Below are positions 12,752 through 19,449 of a stretch of 19,449 nt of DNA, in pieces. The notes under the pieces are model-generated. The model was not told the DNA's origin and made no database searches. It saw nothing but the letters and a program-made list of their open reading frames with translations. How positions within the stretch are numbered: the first letter of the stretch is position 1; every line of letters starts with the position of its first letter. The stretch is from contig JBBDNT010000197.1 in NCBI GenBank assembly GCA_040877445.1, positions 1-19,449 of the forward strand, read 5' to 3'. The position numbers and the translations under genes were made by a program. The stretch comes from JBBDNT01 sp040877445. Its GTDB lineage: Bacteria > Planctomycetota > Planctomycetia > Planctomycetales > Planctomycetaceae.

Positions 12752-14431
12752 GTGGCTAAGCTTCTGACATTCGACGACGACGCCCGCAAGAGTCTTTTGC
12801 AGGGGGTCTCCAAGCTCACCCAGGCCGTGAGCTGCACGCTCGGGCCCCGCGGCCGAAACGCCGTGCTCGACAAGGGTTGGGGCGCTCCCAAGGTCACCAA
12901 GGACGGCGTCACCGTCGCCGAGGACATCGAGCTCGAAGACCCCTTCGAGAACATGGGGGCTCAGCTCGTCAAGGAGGTCGCCTCGAAGACCAGCACCCTC
13001 GCGGGGGACGGCACCACCACCGCCACCGTGCTCGCCGAGGGAATGCTTCGCGAAGGGTTGAAGTTCATCGCCTCCGGAGCGGGCGCCATGTCGCTGGCTC
13101 GCGGAGCGCAGAAGGCGGTCGCCGCCGTCGTCGAGGAACTCGGCAAGCTCGCCAAGCCGGTCAAGGCGAACGACAAGAAGGCGATCGAAACCGTCGCCAC
13201 CATCGCCAGCAACAACGACACCGAGATCGGCAAGATTCTGGCCGAGGTGTTCCTCAAGGTCGGCAAGGACGGCGTGGTCACCGTCGAAGAGGGCAAGGGC
13301 ATCTCCACCACGCACGATTTCGTCGAGGGAATGCAGTTCGAGCGGGGCTACCTCTCGCCGCACTTCGTCACCGACGAAGACGACCAGGAGTGCGTCCTCG
13401 AGAACTGCCGGATCCTCATTCACGAAGAAAAGATCAGCTCCGCCAAGGATCTCGTTCCGCTGCTCGAGAAGGTCTCCAAGGCGAACGTGCCGCTGTTGAT
13501 CATCGCCGAGGACATCGAGGGCGAGGCGCTGGCCACGCTCGTCGTCAACAAGCTCCGCGGCATCCTGCGGGTGTGTGCGGTGAAGGCCCCGGGCTACGGC
13601 GATCGCCGCAAGGCGATGCTCGAAGACGTCGCCGTCCTCACCGGTGCCACGGCGGTCTTCAAGGATCTCGGCGTGAAGCTGGAGAACGTCGAGGTGAAGG
13701 AACTCGGCGTGGCGAAGAAGATTCGCGTCGACGCCGACAACACCACGATCATCCAGGGCGCGGGCACCAAGGCGGCCATCGACGGCCGGGCCGAGCAGAT
13801 CCGCCGCGAAATCGAAGTCACCGACAGCGAGTACGACCGCGAGAAGCTGCAGGAGCGGCTGGCGAAGCTCGCCGGCGGCGTGGCGCAGATCAATGTCGGG
13901 GCCGCCACCGAGACCGAGATGCGCGAGCGGAAGGATCTCGTCGACGACGCGCTGCACGCCACGCGGGCGGCCATCGAAGAGGGAGTCGTCCCCGGCGGCG
14001 GCGTCGCGCTGCTGCGATGCGCGGCCGCCCTCGACAAGCTCCAGCTTAAAGGGGACGAGGCGCACGGCGCCCAGCTCGTGAAGAACGTCCTCGAGCGGCC
14101 GTTGCGGATGATCGCCCAGAACGCCGGTCTCGACGGCTCGGTCGTCGCCAACACCGTCCGCAAGTCGAAGGACAAGAACCACGGCTACGACGCTTTGAAC
14201 GACCGCTTCGGCGACATGTTCGAGTTCGGCGTGGTCGACCCGACGAAAGTCGTCCGCACCGCATTGCAGAACGCCGTCAGCGTCGCCTCGCTCTTGATGA
14301 CGACCGACTCGATCGTCGTCGACGAGCCGAAGGACGAATCCGACGACCACCACGACGACCACCACCACGACATGGGAGGCATGGGCGGCATGGGTGGCAT
14401 GGGAATGGGCGGCATGGGCGGCATGATGTGA
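12752..14431 (+). CDS. groEL1: Chaperonin GroEL, divergent copy with His/Asp-rich and GGM tail
   Basis: The 60-kDa cytosolic chaperonin subunit, 559 residues, forms a tetradecamer that folds proteins with GroES and ATP. ATP-binding GDGTTT is at 85-90 (Asp86 = E. coli Asp87), and the catalytic Asp of DDALHATRA is at 399. The apical domain reads GYLSPHF (199-205), with His where E. coli has Tyr203, a residue important for substrate and GroES contact. The tail is unusual: SDDHHDDHHHD (530-540) precedes the Gly-Gly-Met repeat (541-559). The start is GTG at 12752, directly after GAGGAGGAG, and gives the standard MAKLLTF N-terminus. It is the first gene of the folding cluster, with a candidate sigma-54 promoter upstream and groES 109 bp downstream. 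The altered apical residue suggests a specialised client range or a reduced GroES cycle. Confidence 0.96.
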   Translation: MAKLLTFDDDARKSLLQGVSKLTQAVSCTLGPRGRNAVLDKGWGAPKVTKDGVTVAEDIELEDPFENMGAQLVKEVASKTSTLAGDGTTTATVLAEGMLREGLKFIASGAGAMSLARGAQKAVAAVVEELGKLAKPVKANDKKAIETVATIASNNDTEIGKILAEVFLKVGKDGVVTVEEGKGISTTHDFVEGMQFERGYLSPHFVTDEDDQECVLENCRILIHEEKISSAKDLVPLLEKVSKANVPLLIIAEDIEGEALATLVVNKLRGILRVCAVKAPGYGDRRKAMLEDVAVLTGATAVFKDLGVKLENVEVKELGVAKKIRVDADNTTIIQGAGTKAAIDGRAEQIRREIEVTDSEYDREKLQERLAKLAGGVAQINVGAATETEMRERKDLVDDALHATRAAIEEGVVPGGGVALLRCAAALDKLQLKGDEAHGAQLVKNVLERPLRMIAQNAGLDGSVVANTVRKSKDKNHGYDALNDRFGDMFEFGVVDPTKVVRTALQNAVSVASLLMTTDSIVVDEPKDESDDHHDDHHHDMGGMGGMGGMGMGGMGGMM

Positions 14432-14435
14432 TCCA

Positions 14436-14511
14436 TAGGGTGGGCTGTGCCCACCAACGACCAACGCGACCGAAACCGTATCCAACAGCCGGGTGGGCAC
14501 AGCCCCCCCTA
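14436..14511. repeat. REPIN-like pair of inverted palindromes (GGTGGGC family) between groEL1 and groES
   Basis: TAGGGTGGGCTGTGCCCACC (14436-14455) and its reverse complement (14492-14511, one mismatch in 20) face each other 36 bp apart. Each unit can also fold alone as GGTGGGC-TGT-GCCCACC. The pair starts five bases after the groEL1 stop and ends 29 bases before the groES start. It may lower or separate groES expression or simply mark an insertion. Confidence 0.7.
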
Positions 14512-14540
14512 CGACAATCACACCAACGGAGTTCCCCAAC

Positions 14541-14828
14541 ATGGAATTGAAGCCTCTCGATGATCGTGTCGTGGTGCGGCCCCTCGAAGCCGAAGAGAAG
14601 ACCGCCGGCGGCATCGTCCTTCCCGACAGCGCCAAGGAAAAGCCCCAGCGCGGGAAGGTCGTCGCGGTCGGACCCGGCCGGTTGCTCGAATCCGGCGAGC
14701 GATGCGCCGTGAGCGTCGGCGTCGGCGACGAAGTTCTGTTCGGCAAGTACGGCGGGACCGACATCGAGGTCAGCGGCGAGGACGTCAAGATCCTCCGCGA
14801 GAGCGACATCCTGGCCAAAGTGGTCTGA
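14541..14828 (+). CDS. groES: Co-chaperonin GroES
   Basis: A 95-residue lid protein that caps GroEL as a heptamer. The standard N-terminus MELKPLDDRVVVRP is followed by the mobile loop TAGGIVLPDSAKEKPQRG (21-38), whose IVL (25-27) is the GroEL-binding tripeptide. The C-terminus is the usual ESDILAKV type. The ATG at 14541 has GGAG nine bases upstream. The longer frame from 14493 starts inside a palindromic repeat and is rejected. It is the only groES in the window and lies between two groEL genes, so it may have to serve both. Confidence 0.97.
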   Translation: MELKPLDDRVVVRPLEAEEKTAGGIVLPDSAKEKPQRGKVVAVGPGRLLESGERCAVSVGVGDEVLFGKYGGTDIEVSGEDVKILRESDILAKVV

Positions 14829-14829
14829 A

Positions 14830-14935
14830 AAGAAGGAAGAAGGAAGAGGGAAGAAAGAAGAGGGAGGAATCGCGAGACCATGAAAAGGTGTCCCTGATTC
14901 CGTTCTTCATTCTTCGATCTTCCTTCTTCTTTCTT
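14830..14935. repeat. Inverted heptad arrays between groES and groEL2
   Basis: A purine array of five 7-mers (AAGAAGG, AAGAAGG, AAGAGGG, AAGAAAG, AAGAGGG; 14830-14864) faces a pyrimidine array of five (CGTTCTT, CATTCTT, CGATCTT, CCTTCTT, CTTTCTT; 14901-14935). Between them GGAATC (14866-14871) and GATTCC (14896-14901) are also complementary. Together they can form a long imperfect hairpin just after the groES stop and about 45 bp before groEL2. Confidence 0.75.
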
Positions 14936-14980
14936 CCTCGCCACCCCATTCAACGATCAACCGACACAAGGGAGCCCCCC

Positions 14981-16597
14981 GTGGCCAAGCAACTTCTCTT
15001 CGAGGACCGCGCGCGGATCAAGCTGCAGCGCGGCATCAAGATTCTCGCCGACGCCGTCGCCGTCACGATGGGCCCCACCGGCCGCAACGTGATCATCGAC
15101 AAGAGCTTCGGCAACCCGGTCGTCACCAAGGACGGCGTCACCGTCTCCAAGGAGATCGAACTGGAAGATCCCTACGAGCACATGGGGGCCAAGCTCGTCA
15201 ACGAGGTCGCCCAAAAGACCAGCGACGTCGCCGGCGACGGAACCACCACCGCCACCGTCCTCGCCCGCGCCATTTACGACGAGGGTCTGCGGAGCATCAC
15301 GCTCGGCTCGAACCCGACCGTCGTCCGCCGCGGGATCGACAAGGCGGCCGACTCGGCGATCGCCTTCCTCGAAGAGATGGCCAAGCCCGTCGAGAGCAAG
15401 GAGCAGATCGCGCAGGTCGGCTCGATCTCGGCCAACAACGACCCGACGATCGGCAAAGTCATCGCCGACGCCATGGAGCGCGTGGGCCGCGACGGCGTAA
15501 TCACCGTCGAGGAAGGCAAGACGAGCGACACCACGCTCGAGTTCGCCGAGGGAATGCAGTTCGACAAGGGCTACATCTCTCCGTACTTCGTCACCGACCC
15601 GACCGAGATGAAGGCGATCCTCGAAGACGCGTTCATCCTCATCCACGAGAAGAAGATCGCCAGCCTGCGGGATCTGGTTCCCGTGTTGGAAAAGGTCTCG
15701 CAGGCGGGCAAGCCGCTGTTGATCGTCGCCGAGGACATCGAGGGCGAGGCCCTTACCGCCCTCGTCGTCAACAAGCTGCGGGGCGTGCTGCAAGTGTGCG
15801 CGGTGAAGGCCCCCGGCTTCGGCGATCGCCGCAAGGCGATGCTCGGCGACCTGGCGGTGCTCACCGGCGGGACGCTGCTTTCCGAAGACCTGGGCTTGAA
15901 GCTCGAATCGGTCGAACTGAAGCAGCTCGGCCGGGCCAAGAAGATCGAAGTCACCAAGGACTCGTGCACCATCGTCGACGGCGCCGGCGACCAGAAGTCG
16001 GTCCAGGCCCGCGTCCAGCAGGTCCGCACGCAGATCGAAAACACCGAAAGCGACTACGATCGCGAAAAGTTCCAGGAACGGCTCGCCAAGCTGACCGGCG
16101 GGGTGGCCGTCATCTCCGTCGGCGCCGCGACCGAAGCCGAGATGAAGCAGACCAAGGCCCGCATGGAAGACGCCCTGCACGCGACGCGGGCCGCGGTCGA
16201 AGAGGGCATTCTGCCCGGCGGCGGCGTCGCATTGCTCCGCTCGATCGATGCGGTTCGCAATACGAAGGCCAAGGGAGACGAGAAGATCGGCGTCGAGATC
16301 GTCGCCCGCGCCCTCGAAGCCCCCATCCGCCAGATCGCCTCCAACTCCGGAGTCGACGGCGCCGTCGTCGCCGACGAGGTCCGGCAGAAGTCGGGCAACA
16401 CCGGCTACGACGCCAACTCCGGCGAATACGTCGACATGCTCAAGGCGGGGATCATCGACCCGGCCAAAGTGGTCAAGAACGCCCTTTCGAACGCCGCCTC
16501 GATCGCCGGCCTGATGCTCACCACCCAGGTGCTCGTCACCCGCACGGACGAAAACGACGGCGGCGAGCGTGCGAAGGTGGAGGGGGCGATTCGGTAA
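14981..16597 (+). CDS. groEL2: Chaperonin GroEL, canonical apical domain but no GGM tail
   Basis: A second chaperonin subunit of 538 residues, clearly paralogous to the copy 550 bp upstream. It keeps GDGTTT (85-90), EDALHATRA with the catalytic Asp, PGGGVALL, and the canonical apical motif KGYISPYF with the Tyr203 equivalent that the other copy lacks. The C-terminus, TQVLVTRTDENDGGERAKVE, is charged and short, with no Gly-Gly-Met repeat, so its cavity floor should differ. GTG at 14981 follows AAGGGAG and gives the standard MAKQLLF start. It lies downstream of groES after the inverted heptad arrays. By sequence this is the more likely general folding GroEL. The gene could share the groEL1-groES transcript or have its own promoter; no clear promoter was seen. 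Confidence 0.96.
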   Translation: MAKQLLFEDRARIKLQRGIKILADAVAVTMGPTGRNVIIDKSFGNPVVTKDGVTVSKEIELEDPYEHMGAKLVNEVAQKTSDVAGDGTTTATVLARAIYDEGLRSITLGSNPTVVRRGIDKAADSAIAFLEEMAKPVESKEQIAQVGSISANNDPTIGKVIADAMERVGRDGVITVEEGKTSDTTLEFAEGMQFDKGYISPYFVTDPTEMKAILEDAFILIHEKKIASLRDLVPVLEKVSQAGKPLLIVAEDIEGEALTALVVNKLRGVLQVCAVKAPGFGDRRKAMLGDLAVLTGGTLLSEDLGLKLESVELKQLGRAKKIEVTKDSCTIVDGAGDQKSVQARVQQVRTQIENTESDYDREKFQERLAKLTGGVAVISVGAATEAEMKQTKARMEDALHATRAAVEEGILPGGGVALLRSIDAVRNTKAKGDEKIGVEIVARALEAPIRQIASNSGVDGAVVADEVRQKSGNTGYDANSGEYVDMLKAGIIDPAKVVKNALSNAASIAGLMLTTQVLVTRTDENDGGERAKVEGAIR

Positions 16598-16611
16598 TCA
16601 ATCGACCCGTC

Positions 16612-16659
16612 GCCGCGACCCGAAGTCGAGCGGCGCAGCCGCGAGCGCAGGGGAGCGCG
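16612..16659. repeat. GCCGCGACCCGAAG dispersed repeat
   Basis: GCCGCGACCCGAAG, then a GC-rich middle (GGCGCAGCCGCGAGCG), ends AGGGGAGCGCG. It matches the copies at 19172-19227 (full length) and 6476-6505 (shortened). It begins 14 bp after the groEL2 stop. Confidence 0.65.
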
Positions 16660-16681
16660 AAACCGGTCACATCACGTCTCG

Positions 16682-16706
16682 GCGGGCCACCCACGCGGTG
16701 GCCCGC
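16682..16706 (+). terminator. Perfect 10-bp hairpin after groEL2, possible terminator
   Basis: GCGGGCCACC (16682-16691) and GGTGGCCCGC (16697-16706) pair perfectly around CACGC. It lies 85 bp after the groEL2 stop and 119 bp before dnaJ. There is no T tract, so it may instead be a dispersed palindrome or an attenuating structure. Confidence 0.35.
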
Positions 16707-16824
16707 TGCGCGTCGCCCGTTCCCGATTCGTATCCTACGAAACCCGGCGGGCGAACGACATTCGAGACGGCAACCCTCACGCTTGCGGTTTCGCGAACCC
16801 TGAAGTCGAATCCAGCGAGAGCAC

Positions 16825-17961
16825 ATGCCCACGATGGCTTCCCAGCGCGACTACTACGAGGTGCTCGGCGTGCCTCGCGACGCCGCGCCCGAGCAGATCA
16901 AGAAAGCCTACAAAAAGCTCGCCCTCGCCAATCATCCCGACCGCAATCCCGGCGACGAAGCGGCGGTCCTGCGGTTCAAGGAGGCGTCCGAAGCCTACGA
17001 AGTCCTCGGCAGCGCCGAGAAGCGCGCTCGCTACGACCGCTACGGGCACGCCGGCGTTCGCGGACACGGCGGGGCCGGCGGGTTCCACGACATCGGCGAC
17101 ATCTTCGAGGCCTTCGGCGACATCTTCGAAGGGTTCGGCTTCGGTCGCGGCCGGTCGCGGAGCCGCGCTCGGCGGGGCGACAGCCTGCGCGTCTCGCTGA
17201 CGATCGACCTGCTCTCCGCCGCCCGCGGCGCGAATCGCGAGATCGAGTTCGAACGCCACGAAATCTGCACCACCTGCGGCGGCAACGGCGCGAAGCCGGG
17301 AACGACGCCCGAAGCGTGCGACTACTGCGGCGGGCAGGGCCAGGTGATTCAATCGCAGGGCTTCTTCCGCGTGCAGACCGTCTGCCCCGCCTGTCGCGGG
17401 GCGGGGACGATCGTTCGCGACAAATGCGAGAGCTGCCGCGGCACGGGGCGCGAGGCGCAGCGCGTTCGGCGCGAGGTCCGCATTCCCGCGGGGATCGACG
17501 ACGGGCAGCAACTCCGCGTGCCGGGGGAAGGCGGGCCGGGTTCGACTGAGGGACTGCGGGGCGACCTGTATGTCGAGGTGCGGATCGAGCCGCATCCGCT
17601 GTTCCGCCGCGAAGGGCGGATGCTCGCCTGTGCGATTCCCATCACCTATACGCAGGCGGCGCTGGGGACGACGCTGGAAGTCCCCACGCTCGACGGCGCC
17701 GAGGAATTCACCGTTCCCGCCGGCACGCAGCCGGGGGAGGTGTTTCAGCTTCGCGGAAAAGGGATGCCCGACGTACACGGCGGCCGCCGCGGCGACCTGC
17801 TGGTCGAGGTGCAGGTCGAGGTGCCCCGCAAGCTCGATCCGGCGCAGGAAGAACTGCTGCGGAAGCTGGCGGAGGTCGAGAAGGCGAACGTCAGCACGCA
17901 CCGGAAATCGTTCTTCGAGAAGCTCAAGGAGTATTTCGCCCCCGCGGACGAGGACGCGTAG
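16825..17961 (+). CDS. dnaJ: Chaperone DnaJ (Hsp40)
   Basis: A 378-residue class I J-protein that delivers unfolded clients to DnaK and stimulates its ATPase in the cytosol. The J domain (about 9-75) has HPD at 37-39. A short Gly/Phe region follows (80-108). The zinc-finger domain has four CxxCxGxG repeats: CTTCGGNG (148), CDYCGGQG (165), CPACRGAG (187) and CESCRGTG (201). The C-terminal substrate-binding domains run to about 350. ATG at 16825 follows a weak AGAG. A second ATG three codons on (MASQRDYYEVLGV) matches the usual family N-terminus and is an equally good start. It follows groEL2 by 227 bp containing a dispersed repeat and a hairpin. No dnaK is in the window, so its partner is encoded elsewhere. 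Confidence 0.96.
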   Translation: MPTMASQRDYYEVLGVPRDAAPEQIKKAYKKLALANHPDRNPGDEAAVLRFKEASEAYEVLGSAEKRARYDRYGHAGVRGHGGAGGFHDIGDIFEAFGDIFEGFGFGRGRSRSRARRGDSLRVSLTIDLLSAARGANREIEFERHEICTTCGGNGAKPGTTPEACDYCGGQGQVIQSQGFFRVQTVCPACRGAGTIVRDKCESCRGTGREAQRVRREVRIPAGIDDGQQLRVPGEGGPGSTEGLRGDLYVEVRIEPHPLFRREGRMLACAIPITYTQAALGTTLEVPTLDGAEEFTVPAGTQPGEVFQLRGKGMPDVHGGRRGDLLVEVQVEVPRKLDPAQEELLRKLAEVEKANVSTHRKSFFEKLKEYFAPADEDA

Positions 17962-17963
17962 AA

Positions 17964-18012
17964 TGCCAGTCGGCAGTAAGCAGGAGGCAGTCGGCAGTCG
18001 GCAGTAGGCAGC
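17964..18012 (+). repeat. Seven-unit heptad repeat after dnaJ
   Basis: Seven consecutive 7-mers: TGCCAGT, CGGCAGT, AAGCAGG, AGGCAGT, CGGCAGT, CGGCAGT, AGGCAGC. The array starts two bases after the dnaJ stop codon and lies in the dnaJ-grpE spacer. Confidence 0.8.
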
Positions 18013-18068
18013 GACTCCGTCTCGTCAGAGGTCGTGAAACTTTCGCCATTCATTCATCATCCGCACCG

Positions 18069-18144
18069 CCGTCATTCCCGCGAAAGCGGGAATCCAGCGC
18101 GATCCGCGCGTATGACTGGATGCCCGCCTGCGCGGGCATGACGG
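18069..18144. repeat. MITE-like or REPIN-like element of 76 bp
   Basis: GTCATTCCCGCGAAAGCGGG (from 18071) and a related unit ending GCGGGCATGAC (18116-18142) are in inverted orientation, and each is itself a hairpin (CCCGC...GCGGG). The outer edges extend to CCGTCAT and ATGACGG. GTCATTCCCGCGAAAGCGGGAA-type elements are widely dispersed in bacterial genomes. It sits between dnaJ and grpE. No flanking target duplication is evident. Confidence 0.7.
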
Positions 18145-18202
18145 TTGAAGATCACGTTCGGGGCTCACTCAGCGGAAACCCAAAGATTCCCAAGCTCTCA
18201 CC

Positions 18203-18216
18203 CGTAACTCGTCACT
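18203..18216 (+). repeat. Heptad repeat just upstream of grpE
   Basis: CGTAACT and CGTCACT, two 7-mers ending 10 bases before the grpE ATG. They take the place where a Shine-Dalgarno would be expected, and none is present. The unit matches the one in front of serA. Confidence 0.6.
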
Positions 18217-18226
18217 CCCAAACCGT

Positions 18227-18769
18227 ATGAATCAACCCGCGGACGAACACGAGATCCCCGGCGAATCGACGCCGGCGAAGGAGAACGCCGCTCCGCGCGA
18301 CGAGTCGCTCGCCGAGCAACTCGAAGCGGCGCGGGCCGAACGCGACGCGAACTACGACAAATTCCTCCGGACACAGGCGGAGCTGGACAACTTCCGCAAG
18401 CGCAGCCGGGCCGAGTTCGATCGCGACCTGCTGCACCGCTCGGCGGGGCTGGTCCGCGATCTGCTTCCCGCGCTCGACAATCTCGACCGGGCGATCGCCG
18501 CCGCCGAGACCTCGCGCAACGTCGATCAACTCGCCGAAGGGATGAAGCTGGTCGCCCGTCAGTTCCGCGACGTCCTCGCGGCGAGGCAGGTCGAGGAAAT
18601 CGCGGCGATCGGCGAGCCGTTCGACCCGAATCTGCACGAGGCGATCCAACAAATTCCCTCCGCCGACCACCCGCACCTCACCGTGCTGGACGAAGTCGAA
18701 AAGGGCTACAAGCTGCACGACCACGTCATCCGCCCGAGCAAGGTGGTGGTGTCGCGGAAGGAGGGCTGA
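18227..18769 (+). CDS. grpE: Nucleotide exchange factor GrpE
   Basis: A 180-residue cytosolic dimer that releases ADP from DnaK. A polar, disordered N-terminus (1-27) leads into the long coiled-coil helix (about 28-110; AELDNFRKRSRAEFDRDLL). The beta-domain signature is GEPFDPNLHEAIQQI (129-143) followed by VEKGYKLHDHVIRPSKVVVS (157-176). Length is normal. ATG at 18227 is the first in frame, but no Shine-Dalgarno precedes it; heptad repeats occupy that space. It lies 265 bp after dnaJ, across a heptad array and a MITE-like element, so it may be transcribed separately from dnaJ. The zinc-ribbon gene follows 80 bp downstream. Confidence 0.96.
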   Translation: MNQPADEHEIPGESTPAKENAAPRDESLAEQLEAARAERDANYDKFLRTQAELDNFRKRSRAEFDRDLLHRSAGLVRDLLPALDNLDRAIAAAETSRNVDQLAEGMKLVARQFRDVLAARQVEEIAAIGEPFDPNLHEAIQQIPSADHPHLTVLDEVEKGYKLHDHVIRPSKVVVSRKEG

Positions 18770-18779
18770 ATCCCGTGTC

Positions 18780-18807
18780 CCTCCCCCCGCTCACGCGGGA
18801 GGCTCGC
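18780..18807. repeat. Dispersed palindromic repeat, copy 2
   Basis: CCTCCCCCCGCTCACGCGGG followed by AGGCTCGC. It differs from the copy at 631-658 at one position. It lies 10 bp after the grpE stop and is followed nine bases later by the heptad tract that leads into the zinc-ribbon gene. Confidence 0.65.
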
Positions 18808-18815
18808 CATCCCCT

Positions 18816-18843
18816 CGACTCTCGACCCTCAACTCTCAACTCT
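18816..18843 (+). repeat. Heptad repeat just upstream of the zinc-ribbon gene
   Basis: Four exact-period 7-mers CGACTCT, CGACCCT, CAACTCT, CAACTCT end six bases before the ATG at 18850. They are the same units as the twelve-copy array at 9751-9834 read on the minus strand. No Shine-Dalgarno is present. Confidence 0.8.
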
Positions 18844-18849
18844 CCGCCC

Positions 18850-19161
18850 ATGCCCACCTACGACTACCGCTGCCGCAATTGCGATCATCGCTGGGAATCG
18901 TTCCAGTCGATCACGGCCAAGCCCACGAAGAAGTGCCCGGAGTGCGGCAAGCAGAAAGCCGAACGGGTGATCGGGCCCGGTGCCGGCATCCTCTTCAAGG
19001 GGAGCGGCTTCTACCAGACCGACTACCGCAGCGAGTCGTACAAGAAGGGCGCCGCCGCGGAAAAGCCGGCGGCCGATTCCGCATCGAAGAGCGAAACGAA
19101 GTCCGAGTCGAAGTCCGAAAGCAAATCGGAATCGAAACCGTCCGCGAACAAGAAGGAATAG
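18850..19161 (+). CDS. FmdB-type zinc-ribbon protein with Ser/Lys/Glu-rich tail
   Basis: A 103-residue protein of the small regulatory-type zinc-ribbon family (FmdB). MPTYDYRCRNCDH and CPECGK supply two Cys pairs (Cys8/Cys11 and Cys29/Cys32) for one zinc. It continues with the family-typical GAGILFKGSGFYQTDYR (45-61). The tail from about 70 is low complexity, with repeated KSES units (residues about 80-95), and probably disordered. The molecular role of the family is not established. ATG at 18850 is chosen because MPTYDY is the invariant start; the longer frame from GTG 18775 would translate the heptads and is rejected. It closes the folding-gene block and may be co-transcribed with grpE. Confidence 0.88.
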   Translation: MPTYDYRCRNCDHRWESFQSITAKPTKKCPECGKQKAERVIGPGAGILFKGSGFYQTDYRSESYKKGAAAEKPAADSASKSETKSESKSESKSESKPSANKKE

Positions 19162-19171
19162 CATCATTCCC

Positions 19172-19227
19172 GGTTAGCCGCGACCCGAAGCCTCACGGGC
19201 GCAGCCCGCGAGCGGAGGGAAGCGCGC
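19172..19227. repeat. GGTTAGCCGCGACCCGAAG dispersed repeat, full copy
   Basis: GGTTAGCCGCGACCCGAAG, a middle with GGGCGCAGCCCGCGAGCG, and the end GAGGGAAGCGCG. It shares the same order of blocks with 16612-16659 and, without the middle, with 6476-6505. It starts 10 bp after the zinc-ribbon gene stop. Confidence 0.65.
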
Positions 19228-19236
19228 CTGGGTGCC

Positions 19237-19373
19237 GGATGCCACTGGCTTCGCGTCTCCGCCGGAGCGGATCCGCGAGACGGAATTCGTCGCCAGTAAA
19301 AGATTTCGCATTCGCCGACCATCGAGGCCGCCGCGGTTTCAATCGAAAAAGCACTGGCAAGCCAGTGGCATCC
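19237..19373. repeat. REPIN-like pair of inverted palindromes (GCCACTGGC family)
   Basis: GGATGCCACTGGCTT (19237-19251) and AAGCCAGTGGCATCC (19359-19373) are exact reverse complements over 15 bases, 107 bp apart. The right unit also folds alone (CACTGGC-AA-GCCAGTG). No convincing open frame lies between them; the end of the window past it (to 19449) shows nothing further. Confidence 0.6.
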
Positions 19374-19449
19374 GGGGTGGCCGGGGCTGGAGCACTTGTC
19401 ATTACCCACATCTTTTCCTCATGGCGCAGTGGCCGCGGATGGCGAGGAG

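Noticed and set aside
18775..18849. N-terminal extension of the zinc-ribbon protein from GTG
   Set aside because: It would translate a palindromic repeat and the heptads, whereas MPTYDY at 18850 is the family's usual N-terminus.
19162..19449. Small minus-strand frames at the right edge
   Set aside because: They lie within dispersed repeats, have no ribosome site and give Arg/Pro/Ser-rich products.

Overview
This is a GC-rich bacterial chromosome segment. It reads as Planctomycetota, probably near the Pirellulales. That placement is inferred from three things: a groEL-groES-groEL chaperonin cluster, a pyrophosphate-type phosphofructokinase, and intergenic spaces full of heptanucleotide tandem repeats and palindromic dispersed repeats. 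No rRNA, tRNA, CRISPR array, phage or transposase gene was seen, and taxonomy could not be checked by a search.

Left arm, minus strand, 732-12365. In transcription order from the divergent region this arm holds: a Tat-exported alpha/beta hydrolase; two translationally coupled membrane proteins of unknown function, the second apparently broken by a +1 frameshift; an ABC-F ATPase; a pyrophosphate-dependent 6-phosphofructokinase; a two-domain SIS sugar-phosphate isomerase/deaminase-like enzyme; a small lipoprotein; a CitMHS/NhaD-like antiporter; and 3-phosphoglycerate dehydrogenase (serA). The phosphofructokinase and SIS enzyme form a sugar-phosphate pair, and serA draws on the glycolytic intermediate 3-phosphoglycerate. 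The first 731 bases hold no convincing intact gene, only repeats and a relic-like hydrophobic reading frame.

Right arm, plus strand, 12752-19161. This is a protein-folding block: groEL1, groES, groEL2, dnaJ, grpE and an FmdB-type zinc-ribbon gene. dnaK and hrcA are not in the window. The two GroELs differ in telling ways. GroEL1 keeps a Gly-Gly-Met tail but has an added His/Asp-rich stretch and a His in place of the conserved apical Tyr203. GroEL2 has the canonical apical motif but no Gly-Gly-Met tail.

Control. The 386-bp divergent region holds a strong candidate sigma-54 promoter (GG and GC spaced by exactly 10) reading into groEL1. A perfect palindrome lies about 110 bp upstream of its predicted start site, the usual place for an enhancer-binding protein. 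No CIRCE or HAIR element was seen.

Intergenic architecture. Nearly every spacer carries one or both of two repeat classes. The first is tracts with a strict 7-nt period whose sequence differs from gene to gene, often ending just before a start codon. The second is pairs of short palindromes in inverted orientation, resembling REPINs, from several unrelated sequence families. These repeats are the least explained signal in the window.
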